Source: Pseudomonas fluvialis (GTDB lineage: Bacteria; Pseudomonadota; Gammaproteobacteria; Pseudomonadales; Pseudomonadaceae). Taken from it: a DNA stretch of 64,000 bases. A program made the translations under genes and the position numbers. Location: assembly GCF_014207935.1 (NCBI RefSeq), contig NZ_JACHLL010000005.1:186001-250000 (forward strand). The letters are read 5' to 3'. The notes beneath the pieces are model-generated. The model was given only the letters and a program-made list of their open reading frames with translations, did no database searches and was not told where the DNA came from. Positions 27,116-39,611 of this stretch are shown piece by piece; position 1 is the stretch's first letter; the number at the start of each line of letters is the position of its first letter.

Positions 27116-29116
27116 TCAGGCGTCCAGCAGCTCTTCGGCCGTGGCAAGCACGTTGTCGACGGTAAAGCCGAACTCTTCGAACAGCGCAGGCGCCGGCGCC
27201 GACTCACCAAAGGTGGTCATGCCGATGATGCGACCTTCAAGGCCGACGTACTTGTACCAGTAGTCGGCATGCGAGGCCTCGATGGCGATGCGGGCACCGA
27301 CCTGCACCGGCAGCACGGCCTGCTTGTAGCCGGCGTCCTGCTGGTCGAACACGGAGGTCGACGGCATGGAGACGACACGGACCTTCTTGCCCTGCTCGCT
27401 CAGCTTCTCGTAGGCCTGCACGGCCAGACCGACTTCCGAACCGGTGGCGATCAGGATCAGCTCCGGCTCGCCAGCGCAGTCTTTCAGCACATAGGCACCA
27501 CGGGCCACATCGGCCAGCTGCTGGGCATCCCGAGCCTGGTGCGGCAGATTCTGCCGGCTGAAGATCAGCGCGGACGGGCCGTCGGCGCGCTCGATGGCGT
27601 ACTTCCAGGCCACGGCGGATTCCACGGCATCGGCCGGGCGCCAGGTGTCAAGGTTCGGCGTGCCGCGCAGACTGGCCAGCTGCTCGATCGGCTGGTGGGT
27701 CGGGCCGTCTTCACCCAGACCGATGGAGTCGTGAGTGAAGACGTACAGCACGCGTTGCTTCATCAGCGCGGACATGCGCACGGCGTTGCGCGCGTACTCC
27801 ATGAAGATCAGGAAGGTCGCACCGTACGGGATGAAACCGCCGTGCAGGGCCACGCCGTTCATGATGGCGCTCATGCCGAATTCGCGCACGCCGTAGAACA
27901 TGTAATTGCCCGAAGCGTCGCCGGCTTCCACACCCTTACAGCCCTTCCACAGGGTCAGGTTGGAACCGGCCAGGTCGGCCGAACCGCCGAGGAATTCCGG
28001 CAGCAGCGGGCCGAAGGCGTTCAGCGCGTTCTGGCTGGCCTTGCGGCTGGCGATGGTTTCACCCTTGGCGGCAACGTCGGCGACATAGGCGGCGGCTTTC
28101 TCGGCGAAGTCGGCCGGCAGCTCACCGGCCATGCGGCGCTTGAACTCGGCAGCCAGTTCCGGGTGAGCGGCGGCGTAGGCGGCGAACTTGTCGTTCCACT
28201 CGGCTTCGCGGGCAGCACCGGTGGCCTTGGCGTCCCACTCGGCATAGATGTCGGCCGGGATTTCGAACGGGCCGTGGCTCCAGCCCAGCTTGGCGCGGGT
28301 CAGGGCGATTTCGTCGTTACCCAGCGGTGCGCCGTGGCACTCTTCCTTGCCGCCCTTGTTGGGCGAGCCGAAGCCGATCACGGTTTTGCAGCAGATCAGG
28401 GTCGGACGCTCGGTTTCGGCGCGCGCGGTAGCGATGGCGGTCTGGATTTCCTCGGCGTCGTGGCCGTCGACATTGCGGATCACCTGCCAGCCATAGGCCT
28501 CGAAGCGCGCCGGGGTGTCGTCGGTGAACCAGCCGTGGACTTCGCCATCGATGGAGATGCCGTTGTCGTCGTAGAAGGCGATCAGCTTGCCCAGGCCCAG
28601 GGTACCGGCCAGCGAGCAGACTTCATGGCTGATGCCTTCCATCATGCAGCCGTCACCGAGGAAGGCGTAGGTGTGGTGATCGACGATGCTGTGGCCGGGG
28701 CGGTTGAACTGGGCGCCCAGTACCTTCTCGGCGATGGCGAAGCCGACGGCGTTGGCGATGCCCTGACCCAGCGGACCGGTGGTGGTTTCCACGCCCGGGG
28801 TGTAGCCGTACTCCGGGTGGCCCGGGGTCTTGCTGTGCAGCTGGCGGAAGTTCTTCAGGTCGTCGATCGACAGGTCGTAGCCGGTCAGGTGCAGCAGCGA
28901 GTAGATCAGCATCGAGCCGTGGCCGTTGGACAGCACGAAGCGGTCGCGGTCGGCCCACTGCGGGTTCTGCGGGTTGTGCTTGAGGTGGTCACGCCACAGC
29001 ACTTCGGCGATATCCGCCATACCCATGGGGGCGCCAGGGTGGCCGCTGTTGGCTTTCTGCACGGCATCCATGCTGAGGGCGCGGATGGCATTGGCACGGT
29101 CACGACGGCTGGGCAT
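27116..29116 (-). CDS. tkt: Transketolase
   Basis: Transketolase uses thiamine diphosphate and magnesium to move two-carbon units between sugar phosphates. ATG 29116 gives 666 residues, the standard length. Visible landmarks are the N-terminal [14 protein letters not shown], the ThDP/Mg site [12 protein letters not shown] ... DDNGISIDG, and the pyrimidine-domain region [18 protein letters not shown]. It heads the minus-strand cluster tkt, epd, pgk, mliC-like, fba. Confidence 0.97.
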   Translation of the reverse strand: MPSRRDRANAIRALSMDAVQKANSGHPGAPMGMADIAEVLWRDHLKHNPQNPQWADRDRFVLSNGHGSMLIYSLLHLTGYDLSIDDLKNFRQLHSKTPGHPEYGYTPGVETTTGPLGQGIANAVGFAIAEKVLGAQFNRPGHSIVDHHTYAFLGDGCMMEGISHEVCSLAGTLGLGKLIAFYDDNGISIDGEVHGWFTDDTPARFEAYGWQVIRNVDGHDAEEIQTAIATARAETERPTLICCKTVIGFGSPNKGGKEECHGAPLGNDEIALTRAKLGWSHGPFEIPADIYAEWDAKATGAAREAEWNDKFAAYAAAHPELAAEFKRRMAGELPADFAEKAAAYVADVAAKGETIASRKASQNALNAFGPLLPEFLGGSADLAGSNLTLWKGCKGVEAGDASGNYMFYGVREFGMSAIMNGVALHGGFIPYGATFLIFMEYARNAVRMSALMKQRVLYVFTHDSIGLGEDGPTHQPIEQLASLRGTPNLDTWRPADAVESAVAWKYAIERADGPSALIFSRQNLPHQARDAQQLADVARGAYVLKDCAGEPELILIATGSEVGLAVQAYEKLSEQGKKVRVVSMPSTSVFDQQDAGYKQAVLPVQVGARIAIEASHADYWYKYVGLEGRIIGMTTFGESAPAPALFEEFGFTVDNVLATAEELLDA

Positions 29117-29252
29117 CGCTGATCTCCTGAGAGGCTGGCTGGGCAGCAAGGGTCGAAAAAAGGCGGCCATTTTCGCCCAGCCGGGCCCTCAGGGGCAATG
29201 ACAGATGGTCGCGGGGCGGCAGATTAACCCCGCCACGCAGCTCCAGCATCAA

Positions 29253-30365
29253 TCAGCGACAGGCCTGGGTGGCCAGACAGGGGGCGCGAAACAGCTCGCC
29301 GTGCCACAGCCCCTGTAGGGTCCGACGCAGCACCAGTTGCCAGATCAGCGCCAGTTTCACCGCCAGCAACACCCCGAACAGCCCAAACAACTCCACCCCG
29401 AACTGGCGGTACAGCGCCAGCGTGGCCAGGGTGAACACCCCCAACGGGAAGGTGAAACCCCACCAGCCCAGGTTGAACGGCAGCTCGCGGCGGATGTAGT
29501 GGTGGGTGAACAGGCTGGCAGCCACCAGCCACCACAACCCCGCTCCCCACAGCGCCAGCCCACCCACCAGCCCCAGCTGCTGGGCCAGCTCGGCCATACC
29601 CGCCAGCGGAGTGCCCTGCCAGGCATGAGGCGCCGCCTGGCCCAGGGTCAGCAGACCAAGGCACCCAGTCGCCAGTGGCCCCAGCGGCAGCCAAGAGGTG
29701 GCAGCGAAATCAGTATCCGGCAGTTTGTGCAGGGCCAGACGCAGCAGCACAAGGGTGATCAGGCCAACGGCCAGGCTCAGCGACAGGCCCCACAGGACAT
29801 AGCCGACAATCACCATCAGTTGTGCTGCGGCGACCGGCAGCTGCGGCGCCAGCAGGCCAGCCGCACCAGCCGCGACACCCGGCGCCACGATCGGCAGCAA
29901 CCAGACCCCGGTCAGGCGTTCCAGCGCATGCTGCTGACGGGTGAACATCAGGTAGGGCACGCCAAAAGCCACGCCCAGCGCCAGCACCACATCCAGCCAC
30001 CACAGGACATGCGCCAGCGGCACCGCAGCTTCGCCGAGGAACATCGGCAAGCCGTTGATGATCGGCACCAGCCCCATGGGAATGGCGCCGAGGAACATCG
30101 ACTGCACCGGATGCTCCAGCATCGGCCGTACGGTGTCGCGAAACAGCAGCAGGCGCGCCACGAACAGCAGGGTGAACAGGCCGAACAGCAGCAGCGCCAG
30201 CACCCAGACCGTCTCGGCCAGCCACAGGCGCGCCGGGAAATCCCAGGGCAGCGCCGCCAGCACCAGCGCCACCACGCCAGTGCCCATGGTCATGGCGAAC
30301 CAGTTGGGGGTGAAGTGGCGCACGAAAGCCCAGGGCTCGTGCAGGCGGGTAAAGGGTCGAGGCAT
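29253..30365 (-). CDS. TDT/SLAC1-family membrane transporter
   Basis: ATG 30365 gives 370 residues with about ten hydrophobic segments. The start FVRHFTPNWFAMTMGTGVVA is the signature of the TDT family (TehA, Mae1, Ssu1, SLAC1). Members carry tellurite, C4-dicarboxylates, sulfite or other anions. Substrate cannot be decided by sequence. A LysR-type gene is transcribed divergently 110 bp away and probably controls it. An in-frame extension to 30473 would cover that promoter region and is rejected. Confidence 0.82.
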   Translation of the reverse strand: MPRPFTRLHEPWAFVRHFTPNWFAMTMGTGVVALVLAALPWDFPARLWLAETVWVLALLLFGLFTLLFVARLLLFRDTVRPMLEHPVQSMFLGAIPMGLVPIINGLPMFLGEAAVPLAHVLWWLDVVLALGVAFGVPYLMFTRQQHALERLTGVWLLPIVAPGVAAGAAGLLAPQLPVAAAQLMVIVGYVLWGLSLSLAVGLITLVLLRLALHKLPDTDFAATSWLPLGPLATGCLGLLTLGQAAPHAWQGTPLAGMAELAQQLGLVGGLALWGAGLWWLVAASLFTHHYIRRELPFNLGWWGFTFPLGVFTLATLALYRQFGVELFGLFGVLLAVKLALIWQLVLRRTLQGLWHGELFRAPCLATQACR

Positions 30366-30475
30366 GACAGTCTCCAGCGAAAGCGGTGTCCAAGTCAGGA
30401 CGATGGCTGTCAGGCTAGGGATCGGCGTGCTATAGGTAAAATACATATAAAAGATACAAGGCATGCCTTTCATTT

Positions 30476-31387
30476 ATGAATCTGCACCACCTCAAGGTCT
30501 TCCTCGCCGTCGCCCAGACCGGCAGCATCAGCGGCGGCGCGGCGCGCCTGTTCATCAGCCAGCCGGCCGTGACCCGCGAGATCCGCGAGCTGGAAGGCCG
30601 CCTGCAGTTGCCCCTGTTCGACCGCCAGACCCGCGGAGTGAGCCTGACCGAGGCCGGCCAGCGCCTGCTGCCCTATGCCGAACGAATCTTCGCCTTGGAA
30701 CACGCGGCAGAACGTGACCTGGCCGAGTTCGCCAGTCTCGGCGCCGGCGAACTGCGCCTGTGCGCCAGCGCCACCATGGGCAGCTACCTGCTGCCCAGCC
30801 TGATTGCCGACTTCCAGCAACAGCATCCGGGCCTGAGCATCAGCCTGCAGATCGGCAACACCGCCAGCAGCCTGCGCGCACTGGACAGTGGCGACTGCAC
30901 CCTGGCGTTCATCGAAGGCCCCTTCGCCCGCGAGGCCTTCAATTACCAGCTGCTGGGCAGCGACGCCCTGCTGCCGGTGAGCAGCCCGCGCCATCCACTG
31001 GCCAGCCGCCCCCGCCTGAGCGCGGCCGAGCTGGCCGAGGCGGAGCTGTTTCTGCGCGAAGAAGGCTCCGGCACCCGCAGCACCCTGGAACAGGTCTACC
31101 AGGCCCACGGTCTGACACCCAAGGTGGCGCTGGCACTGGGTAACAGCGTGGCGCTCAAGCGCAGCCTGCAGGGCGGTCGCGGCATCGCCTGGATCTCCGA
31201 ACTGGCCATGGAGGATGAGCTGCGGAGCGGCGAACTGGTGCGCCTGGCGGTCGATGACCTGCACATCCAGCGCGACCTGCATGCCCTGTGGCGGCGCGAA
31301 CGCAGCCTGAGCCCTGCCGCCCACGCCCTGTTGGATCAGGTCAGGCACGCGCTGGCCTGTCGCCCAAGCTATATCAAAACTTTTTGA
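30476..31387 (+). CDS. LysR-type transcriptional regulator
   Basis: A 303-residue regulator with an N-terminal winged helix-turn-helix (about 1-60: HLKVFLAVAQTGSISGGAAR, then FISQPAVTREIRELE) and a C-terminal ligand-binding domain (about 90-295). It starts 110 bp from the divergent TDT transporter gene, the usual LysR/target arrangement. The ligand is unknown; sulfur compounds or organic acids would fit TDT transport. Its stop codon lies inside a 28-bp inverted repeat that precedes the ArsR-type gene. Confidence 0.88.
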   Translation: MNLHHLKVFLAVAQTGSISGGAARLFISQPAVTREIRELEGRLQLPLFDRQTRGVSLTEAGQRLLPYAERIFALEHAAERDLAEFASLGAGELRLCASATMGSYLLPSLIADFQQQHPGLSISLQIGNTASSLRALDSGDCTLAFIEGPFAREAFNYQLLGSDALLPVSSPRHPLASRPRLSAAELAEAELFLREEGSGTRSTLEQVYQAHGLTPKVALALGNSVALKRSLQGGRGIAWISELAMEDELRSGELVRLAVDDLHIQRDLHALWRRERSLSPAAHALLDQVRHALACRPSYIKTF

Positions 31388-31394
31388 TACAGCT
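31367..31394. promoter_or_regulatory. 28-bp inverted repeat, candidate operator of the ArsR-methyltransferase/metK operon
   Basis: AGCT-A-TATCAAAA-CT-TTTTGATA-C-AGCT is symmetric about 31380/31381, with 12 of 13 mirrored pairs matching outside the centre. It sits immediately upstream of a good promoter (31396-31424) and in front of an ArsR-family gene. ArsR-type repressors usually bind such dyads next to their own promoter. SahR, an ArsR-family regulator of SAM-cycle genes, is the obvious parallel, but I cannot confirm its exact motif here. Confidence 0.6.
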
Positions 31395-31395
31395 C

Positions 31396-31424
31396 TTGCC
31401 GAGAAAAAGGGTGCCGACTAGACT
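31396..31424 (+). promoter_or_regulatory. Promoter of the ArsR-methyltransferase gene
   Basis: TTGCCG (31396-31401) and TAGACT (31419-31424) are spaced by 17 bp. A start about 7 nt downstream would fall at about 31431, only three bases before the ATG, so the transcript may be nearly leaderless. Confidence 0.5.
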
Positions 31425-31433
31425 GCGCCCACT

Positions 31434-32429
31434 ATGAACCTGCCCGTCCCCCAGCTCCGCAGTGAGCCCGTCGACGAACTGGCGGCCCTGTGCAAAGCCG
31501 CCGGCGATCCGCTGCGCCTGAATATCCTGCGCGCGCTGGCCAACGATTCGTTCGGCGTGCTGGAGCTGGCGCAGATCTTCGCCACCGGCCAGTCGGGCAT
31601 GAGCCACCACCTCAAGGTCCTGGCCCAGGCCGGCCTGGTGGCCACGCGCCGCGAGGGCAATGCGATCTTTTACCGTCGCGCCCTGGCCCAGAGTGACCTG
31701 CTCGGCGGCAGCCTGCACGCGGCGCTGCTGCAGGAAGTGGATGCCCTGCCCCTGGCGGACGAGCTGCAGGCACGCATCGCCACCGTCCACGGCCAGCGTG
31801 CCGAGGCCAGCCGTGAGTTCTTTGCGCGGATGGCGGTCAACTTCCAGGCCCAGCAGGACCTGATCGCCGGTCTGCCGCAATACCGCGACAGCCTGCTGGC
31901 CCTGCTCGACGCACTGAGTTTTCCAGCCGGCGCCACGGCGCTGGAAGTCGGCCCCGGTGACGGCTCCTTCCTGCCGGAACTGGCACGGCGCTTTGCCAGC
32001 GTCACTGCCCTGGACAACAGCCAGGCCATGCTTGAGCTGGCGCGCGAACGCTGCGTGCGCGAGGGCCTCGGCAATGTTCACCTGCAGCTGGCCGACGCCC
32101 TGCAGACACCCCAGGCGCCGGCCGACTGCGTGGTGCTGAACATGGTGCTGCACCATTTCGCCGCGCCGGCCGAGGCCATGCGCCAGCTGACCCCGCTACT
32201 CAAAAGTGGCGGCAGCCTGCTGATTACCGAGTTATGCAGCCACAACCAGAGCTGGGCCAGGGAAGCCTGTGGCGACCTCTGGCTGGGCTTCGAGCAAGAA
32301 GATTTGGCCCGCTGGGCCGATGCCGCAGGGCTCACGCCCGGCGAAAGCCTCTATGTGGGCCTCAAAAACGGCTTTCAGATTCAGGTTCGGCACTTTGCCA
32401 AACCGGATGCGAAGCACCCCCAGGACTGA
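31434..32429 (+). CDS. ArsR-family regulator fused to a SAM-dependent methyltransferase
   Basis: A 331-residue fusion. The ArsR-type winged helix (about 10-95) shows [16 protein letters not shown] and the recognition helix [18 protein letters not shown]. The methyltransferase domain (about 145-300) shows [16 protein letters not shown] and LNMVLHHF. The arsenic-binding CxC motif is absent, so the ligand is probably not a metal; binding of SAM or SAH by the methyltransferase-like domain is a reasonable inference. It lies 16 bp before metK, and the same pairing exists in other Pseudomonas, which points to control of the methyl cycle. Confidence 0.88.
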   Translation: MNLPVPQLRSEPVDELAALCKAAGDPLRLNILRALANDSFGVLELAQIFATGQSGMSHHLKVLAQAGLVATRREGNAIFYRRALAQSDLLGGSLHAALLQEVDALPLADELQARIATVHGQRAEASREFFARMAVNFQAQQDLIAGLPQYRDSLLALLDALSFPAGATALEVGPGDGSFLPELARRFASVTALDNSQAMLELARERCVREGLGNVHLQLADALQTPQAPADCVVLNMVLHHFAAPAEAMRQLTPLLKSGGSLLITELCSHNQSWAREACGDLWLGFEQEDLARWADAAGLTPGESLYVGLKNGFQIQVRHFAKPDAKHPQD

Positions 32430-32445
32430 TCAGGACCTAGAAGAA

Positions 32446-33636
<1,191 letters not shown>

Positions 33637-33651
33637 GCCCCGCGTGATGCA

Positions 33652-33677
33652 AAAAGCCCCGCTTCGGCGGGGCTTTT
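33652..33677 (+). terminator. Rho-independent terminator after metK
   Basis: Stem AAAAGCCCCGC/GCGGGGCTTTT (11 bp) closes a TTCG tetraloop and ends in T residues. Confidence 0.9.
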
Positions 33678-33699
33678 CGTTTGTACCTACACTCAAGGC

Positions 33700-34860
33700 A
33701 TGAAACCAGTCGACAGCCCTTGGGCCAGTGCCTTCCCCATCAGCCGCGAGCGGGACATCCTGTACTTCAACAGTGCCGGGGAAGGTCCTTACTGCGGCGC
33801 CGCTGCGTCAGCGCTCAACCGCTACCTGGGCGAAAAGAAATACCCACATACCCGGCCTGCCAGCAGCGTATTTGGCACAGCGCAGGCCATCCGGCAAACT
33901 GTCGGTCGGCTATTACACGCTGATCCGACAGGGTTCGCCTTCATCCACTCCACCAGTGAAGGCATGAACATCCTTGCCCAGGGCTATGAATGGCAGACGG
34001 GCGACCGAGTAGTGCTATTTGAGGGAGAGTTTCCGGCCAGCGTCTACGCCTTCCTGAACCTCAAAGCGCGTGGCGTAGCGGCCGACTTCTGCCCGTGTCC
34101 CGGTGGAATACCTGATGAACTGGCGCTTGAAAAACTGATCACCCCCCATACCCGCATGCTGGTCTGCAGCTGGGTGCAATTCAGCAATGGCTATACCCAC
34201 GATCTCGGCAGGCTCCGCCAGCTGACCCGGCCTCACAACTGCCTGCTGGTACTCGATATCACCCAGGGCGTGGGGCTGATACCGCTGGACATCGAAGCCT
34301 TGCAGCTCGACGCCTGCGTCCTCTCTGCTCACAAAACCCTTTGCTCACCGACAGGTAGCGGCCTTCTCTACCTGGCCCCCGGCGTGGCGCATCGATTCAA
34401 GGTGACCTTTCCCGGCTGGCTGACACAACTGCAGGAAGGCAATTTCGGCAGTCTGACCGAGTACCCTCCTCTGGCAACTTCAGAAGCACGCCGTTTTGAA
34501 ACCGGATCGGATGCACAACTGCTGCAACACTGGCTGCTGGCGATGCTGCAATGGTTCGATGAACAAGGCGTGGAACACTTGTATCGGCATGTGCGGGAGC
34601 TGGTGGAAGCACTGGCCGAAGGAGTCAGGCAGCGAAATCTGATACTGGCAGTGCCGCCCCATAACCGAAGTGTCATGTGTGCGTTCAGCGCCAGCACGCC
34701 CGAAGCGACAAACGTCCTCTTTAACCAACTGACAGAGGCTGGAGTGGTAGCGAGCCTGCGCGAAGGCTGGATTCGCCTGAGCCTGCACGCCTACAACTCA
34801 CAGGCACAGGTCGAAACATTTCTACGCGTGCTGGATCAGGCGCTGATGGAGCCTCAATAA
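33700..34860 (+). CDS. Class V aminotransferase-like PLP enzyme
   Basis: A 386-residue fold-type I PLP enzyme related to cysteine desulfurases and isopenicillin N epimerase. It shows YFNSAGEGPY at the N-terminus, STSEGMNILAQG (phosphate contact), the PLP-binding aspartate in LVLDITQGVGLIPLDIEA and the Schiff-base lysine in LSAHKTLCSPTGSGLLYL. No active-site cysteine loop typical of IscS is obvious. The substrate is unknown. Base composition looks slightly lower in GC than in neighbours, and its 3' end overlaps the convergent lipoprotein gene by 7 nt. Confidence 0.78.
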   Translation: MKPVDSPWASAFPISRERDILYFNSAGEGPYCGAAASALNRYLGEKKYPHTRPASSVFGTAQAIRQTVGRLLHADPTGFAFIHSTSEGMNILAQGYEWQTGDRVVLFEGEFPASVYAFLNLKARGVAADFCPCPGGIPDELALEKLITPHTRMLVCSWVQFSNGYTHDLGRLRQLTRPHNCLLVLDITQGVGLIPLDIEALQLDACVLSAHKTLCSPTGSGLLYLAPGVAHRFKVTFPGWLTQLQEGNFGSLTEYPPLATSEARRFETGSDAQLLQHWLLAMLQWFDEQGVEHLYRHVRELVEALAEGVRQRNLILAVPPHNRSVMCAFSASTPEATNVLFNQLTEAGVVASLREGWIRLSLHAYNSQAQVETFLRVLDQALMEPQ

Positions 34861-35303
34861 GCGCGAAACTCGTCGTGGCAGGCGCGGCAGCTGTCTTCGA
34901 CTTTTTTCACCGCGGGCTCAACGGTCTTGGGATCCAAAGGCTTTTGCCGGCTCAGCTCACGCAACAAAGCGGTGTCGCTCTCTAGCTGACGGGCCAGTTG
35001 CTGGAAGCGCTCCTGACGCTGCCAGACCTCGTCCCGAGCCCGACTGTCGCCCTCATCACGCACCTGCGGGAAATGCTGCCAGGGCTGGTGCGACAGCGTG
35101 TCGAGCTGCTCGGCGCCGGCCGCAAAGCGCGCCTCGTCGAAGGGCAAACGCCCACGCAGCATGCCGCCAAGGTCTTCGCTGGTCTTGAGCATTTCCTTGA
35201 ACAGGGTCTGCCGTTTGCCCATGGGCGAGTCGGGATCCACGCCACCACAGGCGCTTAGCAACAACACAGCAGAACACAGCAACAGCAGCTTGGACGGTTT
35301 CAT
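34854..35303 (-). CDS. Cytochrome c'-like heme lipoprotein
   Basis: A 149-residue lipoprotein: signal sequence with lipobox LLSAC (Cys19) and a helical mature part. The C-terminus has a single heme attachment site CRACH at about 141-145 followed by DEFRAY. A C-terminal CxxCH on a helical bundle is characteristic of cytochrome c' (cytochrome c prime) proteins, which bind gases such as NO or act as electron carriers. Being a lipoprotein it should sit on the outer face of the inner membrane or on the outer membrane. The partner is unknown. Confidence 0.82.
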   Translation of the reverse strand: MKPSKLLLLCSAVLLLSACGGVDPDSPMGKRQTLFKEMLKTSEDLGGMLRGRLPFDEARFAAGAEQLDTLSHQPWQHFPQVRDEGDSRARDEVWQRQERFQQLARQLESDTALLRELSRQKPLDPKTVEPAVKKVEDSCRACHDEFRAY

Positions 35304-35363
35304 CGATACAACACCCGGTTGAAAACGGGCGCCAGTGTACTGGATCAGCGGCCGCCCCCGCAG

Positions 35364-35750
35364 CTAGGCCGACACGACGAACAGGCTGACGATCAGCCCC
35401 ATACCGACTATCCACACCAGCGAGCGCAGCGGCCCCCAGTCGGCCAGGTAGCAGACGAAGTACGCCAACCGGCTGACGATAAAGGCCAGCGCCAGCTGAT
35501 CCAGCAGCACCTGCCCGGCGCCACCGGCCTGGTGAGCGATGATCACCGCCGCGGCAAAAGCGGGGGTTACCTCGAAGCCGTTCAGCTGGGCATTGCTGGC
35601 CCGCTTGCGCCACCCGTCTAGGCCGGCGAGGAAAGCCCGCGGATCGCTATTGGCCCGTGGCCCGTAATCACCCCCCGTGAATTTTGCCGTCGCCGTGCAC
35701 AGGTACGGCAACAGGATTGCTACCAACACACACCAGTAGGCCAGGGTCAT
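35364..35750 (-). CDS. MAPEG family membrane protein
   Basis: ATG 35750 gives 128 residues with four hydrophobic segments. The pattern [20 protein letters not shown] and [18 protein letters not shown] is the hallmark of bacterial MAPEG proteins. The eukaryotic members are glutathione-dependent enzymes in eicosanoid and detoxification metabolism; bacterial members are mostly uncharacterised. The longer frame to 35855 has no support. Confidence 0.82.
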   Translation of the reverse strand: MTLAYWCVLVAILLPYLCTATAKFTGGDYGPRANSDPRAFLAGLDGWRKRASNAQLNGFEVTPAFAAAVIIAHQAGGAGQVLLDQLALAFIVSRLAYFVCYLADWGPLRSLVWIVGMGLIVSLFVVSA

Positions 35751-35936
35751 CGCAACACTCCGCAGCGTGAAATTGAGTCTCAAGCATGCCCGGCGCAAGC
35801 CGATAGTGTCGATGACCCTCCCGCGATCACAGTTGGCAGCCGAGCCAATATGCACAACCGCAAAGCGTTGACTACGATCAGTGAGGTGTCAGAAGTCTTG
35901 TACAACACTGACGATCCAGCCATCCAGGGAGTTGGC

Positions 35937-37106
35937 ATGCAAGGTTCGACCGCCCCCAAGCCCTTCACCGCACCACGTCTGCTGCTACAGGCCCTGCCCT
36001 GGTTGCTGGCTGCACTGCTGCTGTGGCTGCAGTTGCCAGCCTGGCTGGCCGTCGGCCTCGGTCTACTGGGCAGTGCCGGCCTGCTGTTCTGGCTCATCCC
36101 GAACGAGATCGCGCCCACCACCGAGGTCGGCCAGGTCGCGTTCCTGCCAGCGACGGAACTGAACCCGGCCGCCGAGGCACTGAAAGATCATGGCCAGACG
36201 CTGGACACGGAAATTGGCAAGGTCGAAGGTTTGCTGGCCAGTGCCATCAGCGAGATTTCCCACGCTTTTCATGGCCTCTCGCGCAATATCGAAAGCCAGC
36301 ATGCGCTGGCAGCCTCGCTGATCGAGCGTTATAGCCATGACAGTGACATGCCCGGCAATCAGATCGGCAGCTTCCAGGCCTTCGTCGAAACCACCCAGAG
36401 TACGCTGACCGTTTTCGTCGAGGCCACGGTGGAAACCAGCCGCATCTCCATCGAGCTGGTCGAACTGATGGAGCGCATCACTCAGAAGATCGGCCTGATC
36501 CTGCAGTCTACCGCCGACATGGACGCCATCGCCAAGCAGACCAATCTGCTGGCCCTCAATGCCGCCATCGAAGCCGCCCGTGCTGGCGAGGCTGGACGGG
36601 GCTTTGCCGTGGTTGCCGACGAGGTCCGCGCGCTGTCCAACCGCTCCACCCTGTTTTCCGAGGCGATCCGCGGCCACGTCAACGCGGTTTATGACGACCT
36701 GAAAAGCGCCGACGCTTCGGTCAGCCAGCTGGCAGCACGGGACATGTCCTTTGCCCTGGCGTCGAAGAAGCAGGTGGAAAACATGCTTGGCAGCCTGGAC
36801 GGTCTCAATGGTCATACCCTCGACGTGATCACCGAACTGGACCAGCTTTCCCACGATGTCGGTCACACGGTCAACCGGGCCATCACCGCCCTGCAGTTCC
36901 AGGACATGAGCAGCCAATTACTCGGGCTGATGCGCAAGCACTGTCAGCAACTGGTGCAATTCGCCCGAGCGCTTGGCGCTTTGTCTCCCGGCAACAGCGA
37001 GCTGCAGTTGCAGCAACTGCGCGAAGCAACCGACGAACTCAAGCACCAACCACATAACCCCGTCGCCCAGTCGAGCATGGCTGCCGGCGATATAGACCTG
37101 TTCTGA
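35937..37106 (+). CDS. Methyl-accepting chemotaxis protein (no periplasmic sensor domain)
   Basis: ATG 35937 (after AGGGAG) gives 389 residues; 35850 is an alternative. Two adjacent hydrophobic segments (about 15-60) form a hairpin with almost no periplasmic loop, so no extracellular ligand-binding domain exists. The signalling domain contains the kinase-contact hairpin [20 protein letters not shown] and [18 protein letters not shown]. Family knowledge suggests it senses membrane or cytoplasmic signals. It is the first gene of the chemosensory cluster and directly precedes the STAS and PP2C genes. Confidence 0.86.
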   Translation: MQGSTAPKPFTAPRLLLQALPWLLAALLLWLQLPAWLAVGLGLLGSAGLLFWLIPNEIAPTTEVGQVAFLPATELNPAAEALKDHGQTLDTEIGKVEGLLASAISEISHAFHGLSRNIESQHALAASLIERYSHDSDMPGNQIGSFQAFVETTQSTLTVFVEATVETSRISIELVELMERITQKIGLILQSTADMDAIAKQTNLLALNAAIEAARAGEAGRGFAVVADEVRALSNRSTLFSEAIRGHVNAVYDDLKSADASVSQLAARDMSFALASKKQVENMLGSLDGLNGHTLDVITELDQLSHDVGHTVNRAITALQFQDMSSQLLGLMRKHCQQLVQFARALGALSPGNSELQLQQLREATDELKHQPHNPVAQSSMAAGDIDLF

Positions 37107-37115
37107 GGACTGTCC

Positions 37116-37406
37116 ATGACCAGCGAAAACACGGTTTCCCTGCGCCCCGCCACACGCTTCGACTTCAACAGTTTCCGTGATTTCCGCAATGCCTATGAGG
37201 CGGCCCTGGAGAATACTGCCGTACGCCTGCTGATCGTCGACATGAAGGACGTGCAATACATCGACTCGGCAGCCCTGGGCATCCTCCTGCTGCTGCGCGA
37301 CCGGGCTACCAGCCTGAACAAGCAGGTCGAGCTGCACAACCTGCAAGGCACGGCCAAGGAAGTGCTGGAAATCGCCAATTTCCAGAAAATCTTCACCATC
37401 CGCTAA
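37116..37406 (+). CDS. STAS domain anti-anti-sigma factor, HsbA-like
   Basis: A 96-residue single STAS domain. The conserved phosphorylatable serine is in VQYIDSAALGILLLLRDR (Ser about 54). STAS proteins of this kind are switched by kinase and phosphatase partners and in P. aeruginosa HsbA binds the anti-sigma factor FlgM or the cyclase HsbD, depending on phosphorylation. The neighbour downstream encodes both a PP2C phosphatase and a HATPase domain, exactly the pair needed to switch it. The gene ends 9 bp before that neighbour. Confidence 0.85.
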   Translation: MTSENTVSLRPATRFDFNSFRDFRNAYEAALENTAVRLLIVDMKDVQYIDSAALGILLLLRDRATSLNKQVELHNLQGTAKEVLEIANFQKIFTIR

Positions 37407-37415
37407 GCGCCCCAC

Positions 37416-39191
<1,776 letters not shown>

Positions 39192-39218
39192 TCAAGGATT
39201 TGAAGGGGAAGTAACGCA

Positions 39219-39584
39219 ATGAGCAAGTCCATCCTGATCGTCGACGACTCGGCCTCGATCCGCCAGATGCTGGGATTCACCCTGCGTGCGGCCGGCTATG
39301 AAGTGGACGAAGCCGTCGACGGCAAAGACGGCCTGGGCAAAGCCCAGCGCAAGGCCTACCAACTGGTGTTCACTGACCAGAACATGCCCAACATGGACGG
39401 TCTGACCCTGATCAAGAGTCTGCGCGGCCTGCCCACCTACCGCAGCACGCCGATCCTCATGCTGACCACCGAATCCAGTGATGCCATGAAGCAACAGGGC
39501 CGGGCGGCCGGTGCCACCGGCTGGCTGGTCAAACCGTTCGATCCGCCCAAGCTGCTGGAAGTTACCAAGAAGGTGCTCCCTTAA
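39219..39584 (+). CDS. cheY: Chemotaxis response regulator CheY
   Basis: A 121-residue single receiver domain: LIVDDSASIRQML, the phospho-acceptor aspartate in FTDQNMPNMDGL, TTESS and the conserved lysine in VKPFDPPK. Being a lone receiver placed before cheA, it is the main output of the array, possibly acting on the flagellar motor or another target. The P. aeruginosa Che2 cluster has cheY in the same place. Confidence 0.93.
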   Translation: MSKSILIVDDSASIRQMLGFTLRAAGYEVDEAVDGKDGLGKAQRKAYQLVFTDQNMPNMDGLTLIKSLRGLPTYRSTPILMLTTESSDAMKQQGRAAGATGWLVKPFDPPKLLEVTKKVLP

Positions 39585-39611
39585 TCCGCAGCCCTGCACA
39601 GGCGAATCAAC

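Noticed and set aside
24776..29122. A 1448-residue open frame on the plus strand
   Set aside because: It is antisense to pgk, epd and tkt, all with full-length conserved products. Long antisense frames are expected in GC-rich genes.
32430..32445. A SAM riboswitch before metK
   Set aside because: Only 16 bp separate metK from the preceding gene, so there is no room. Regulation more likely acts at the operon promoter.
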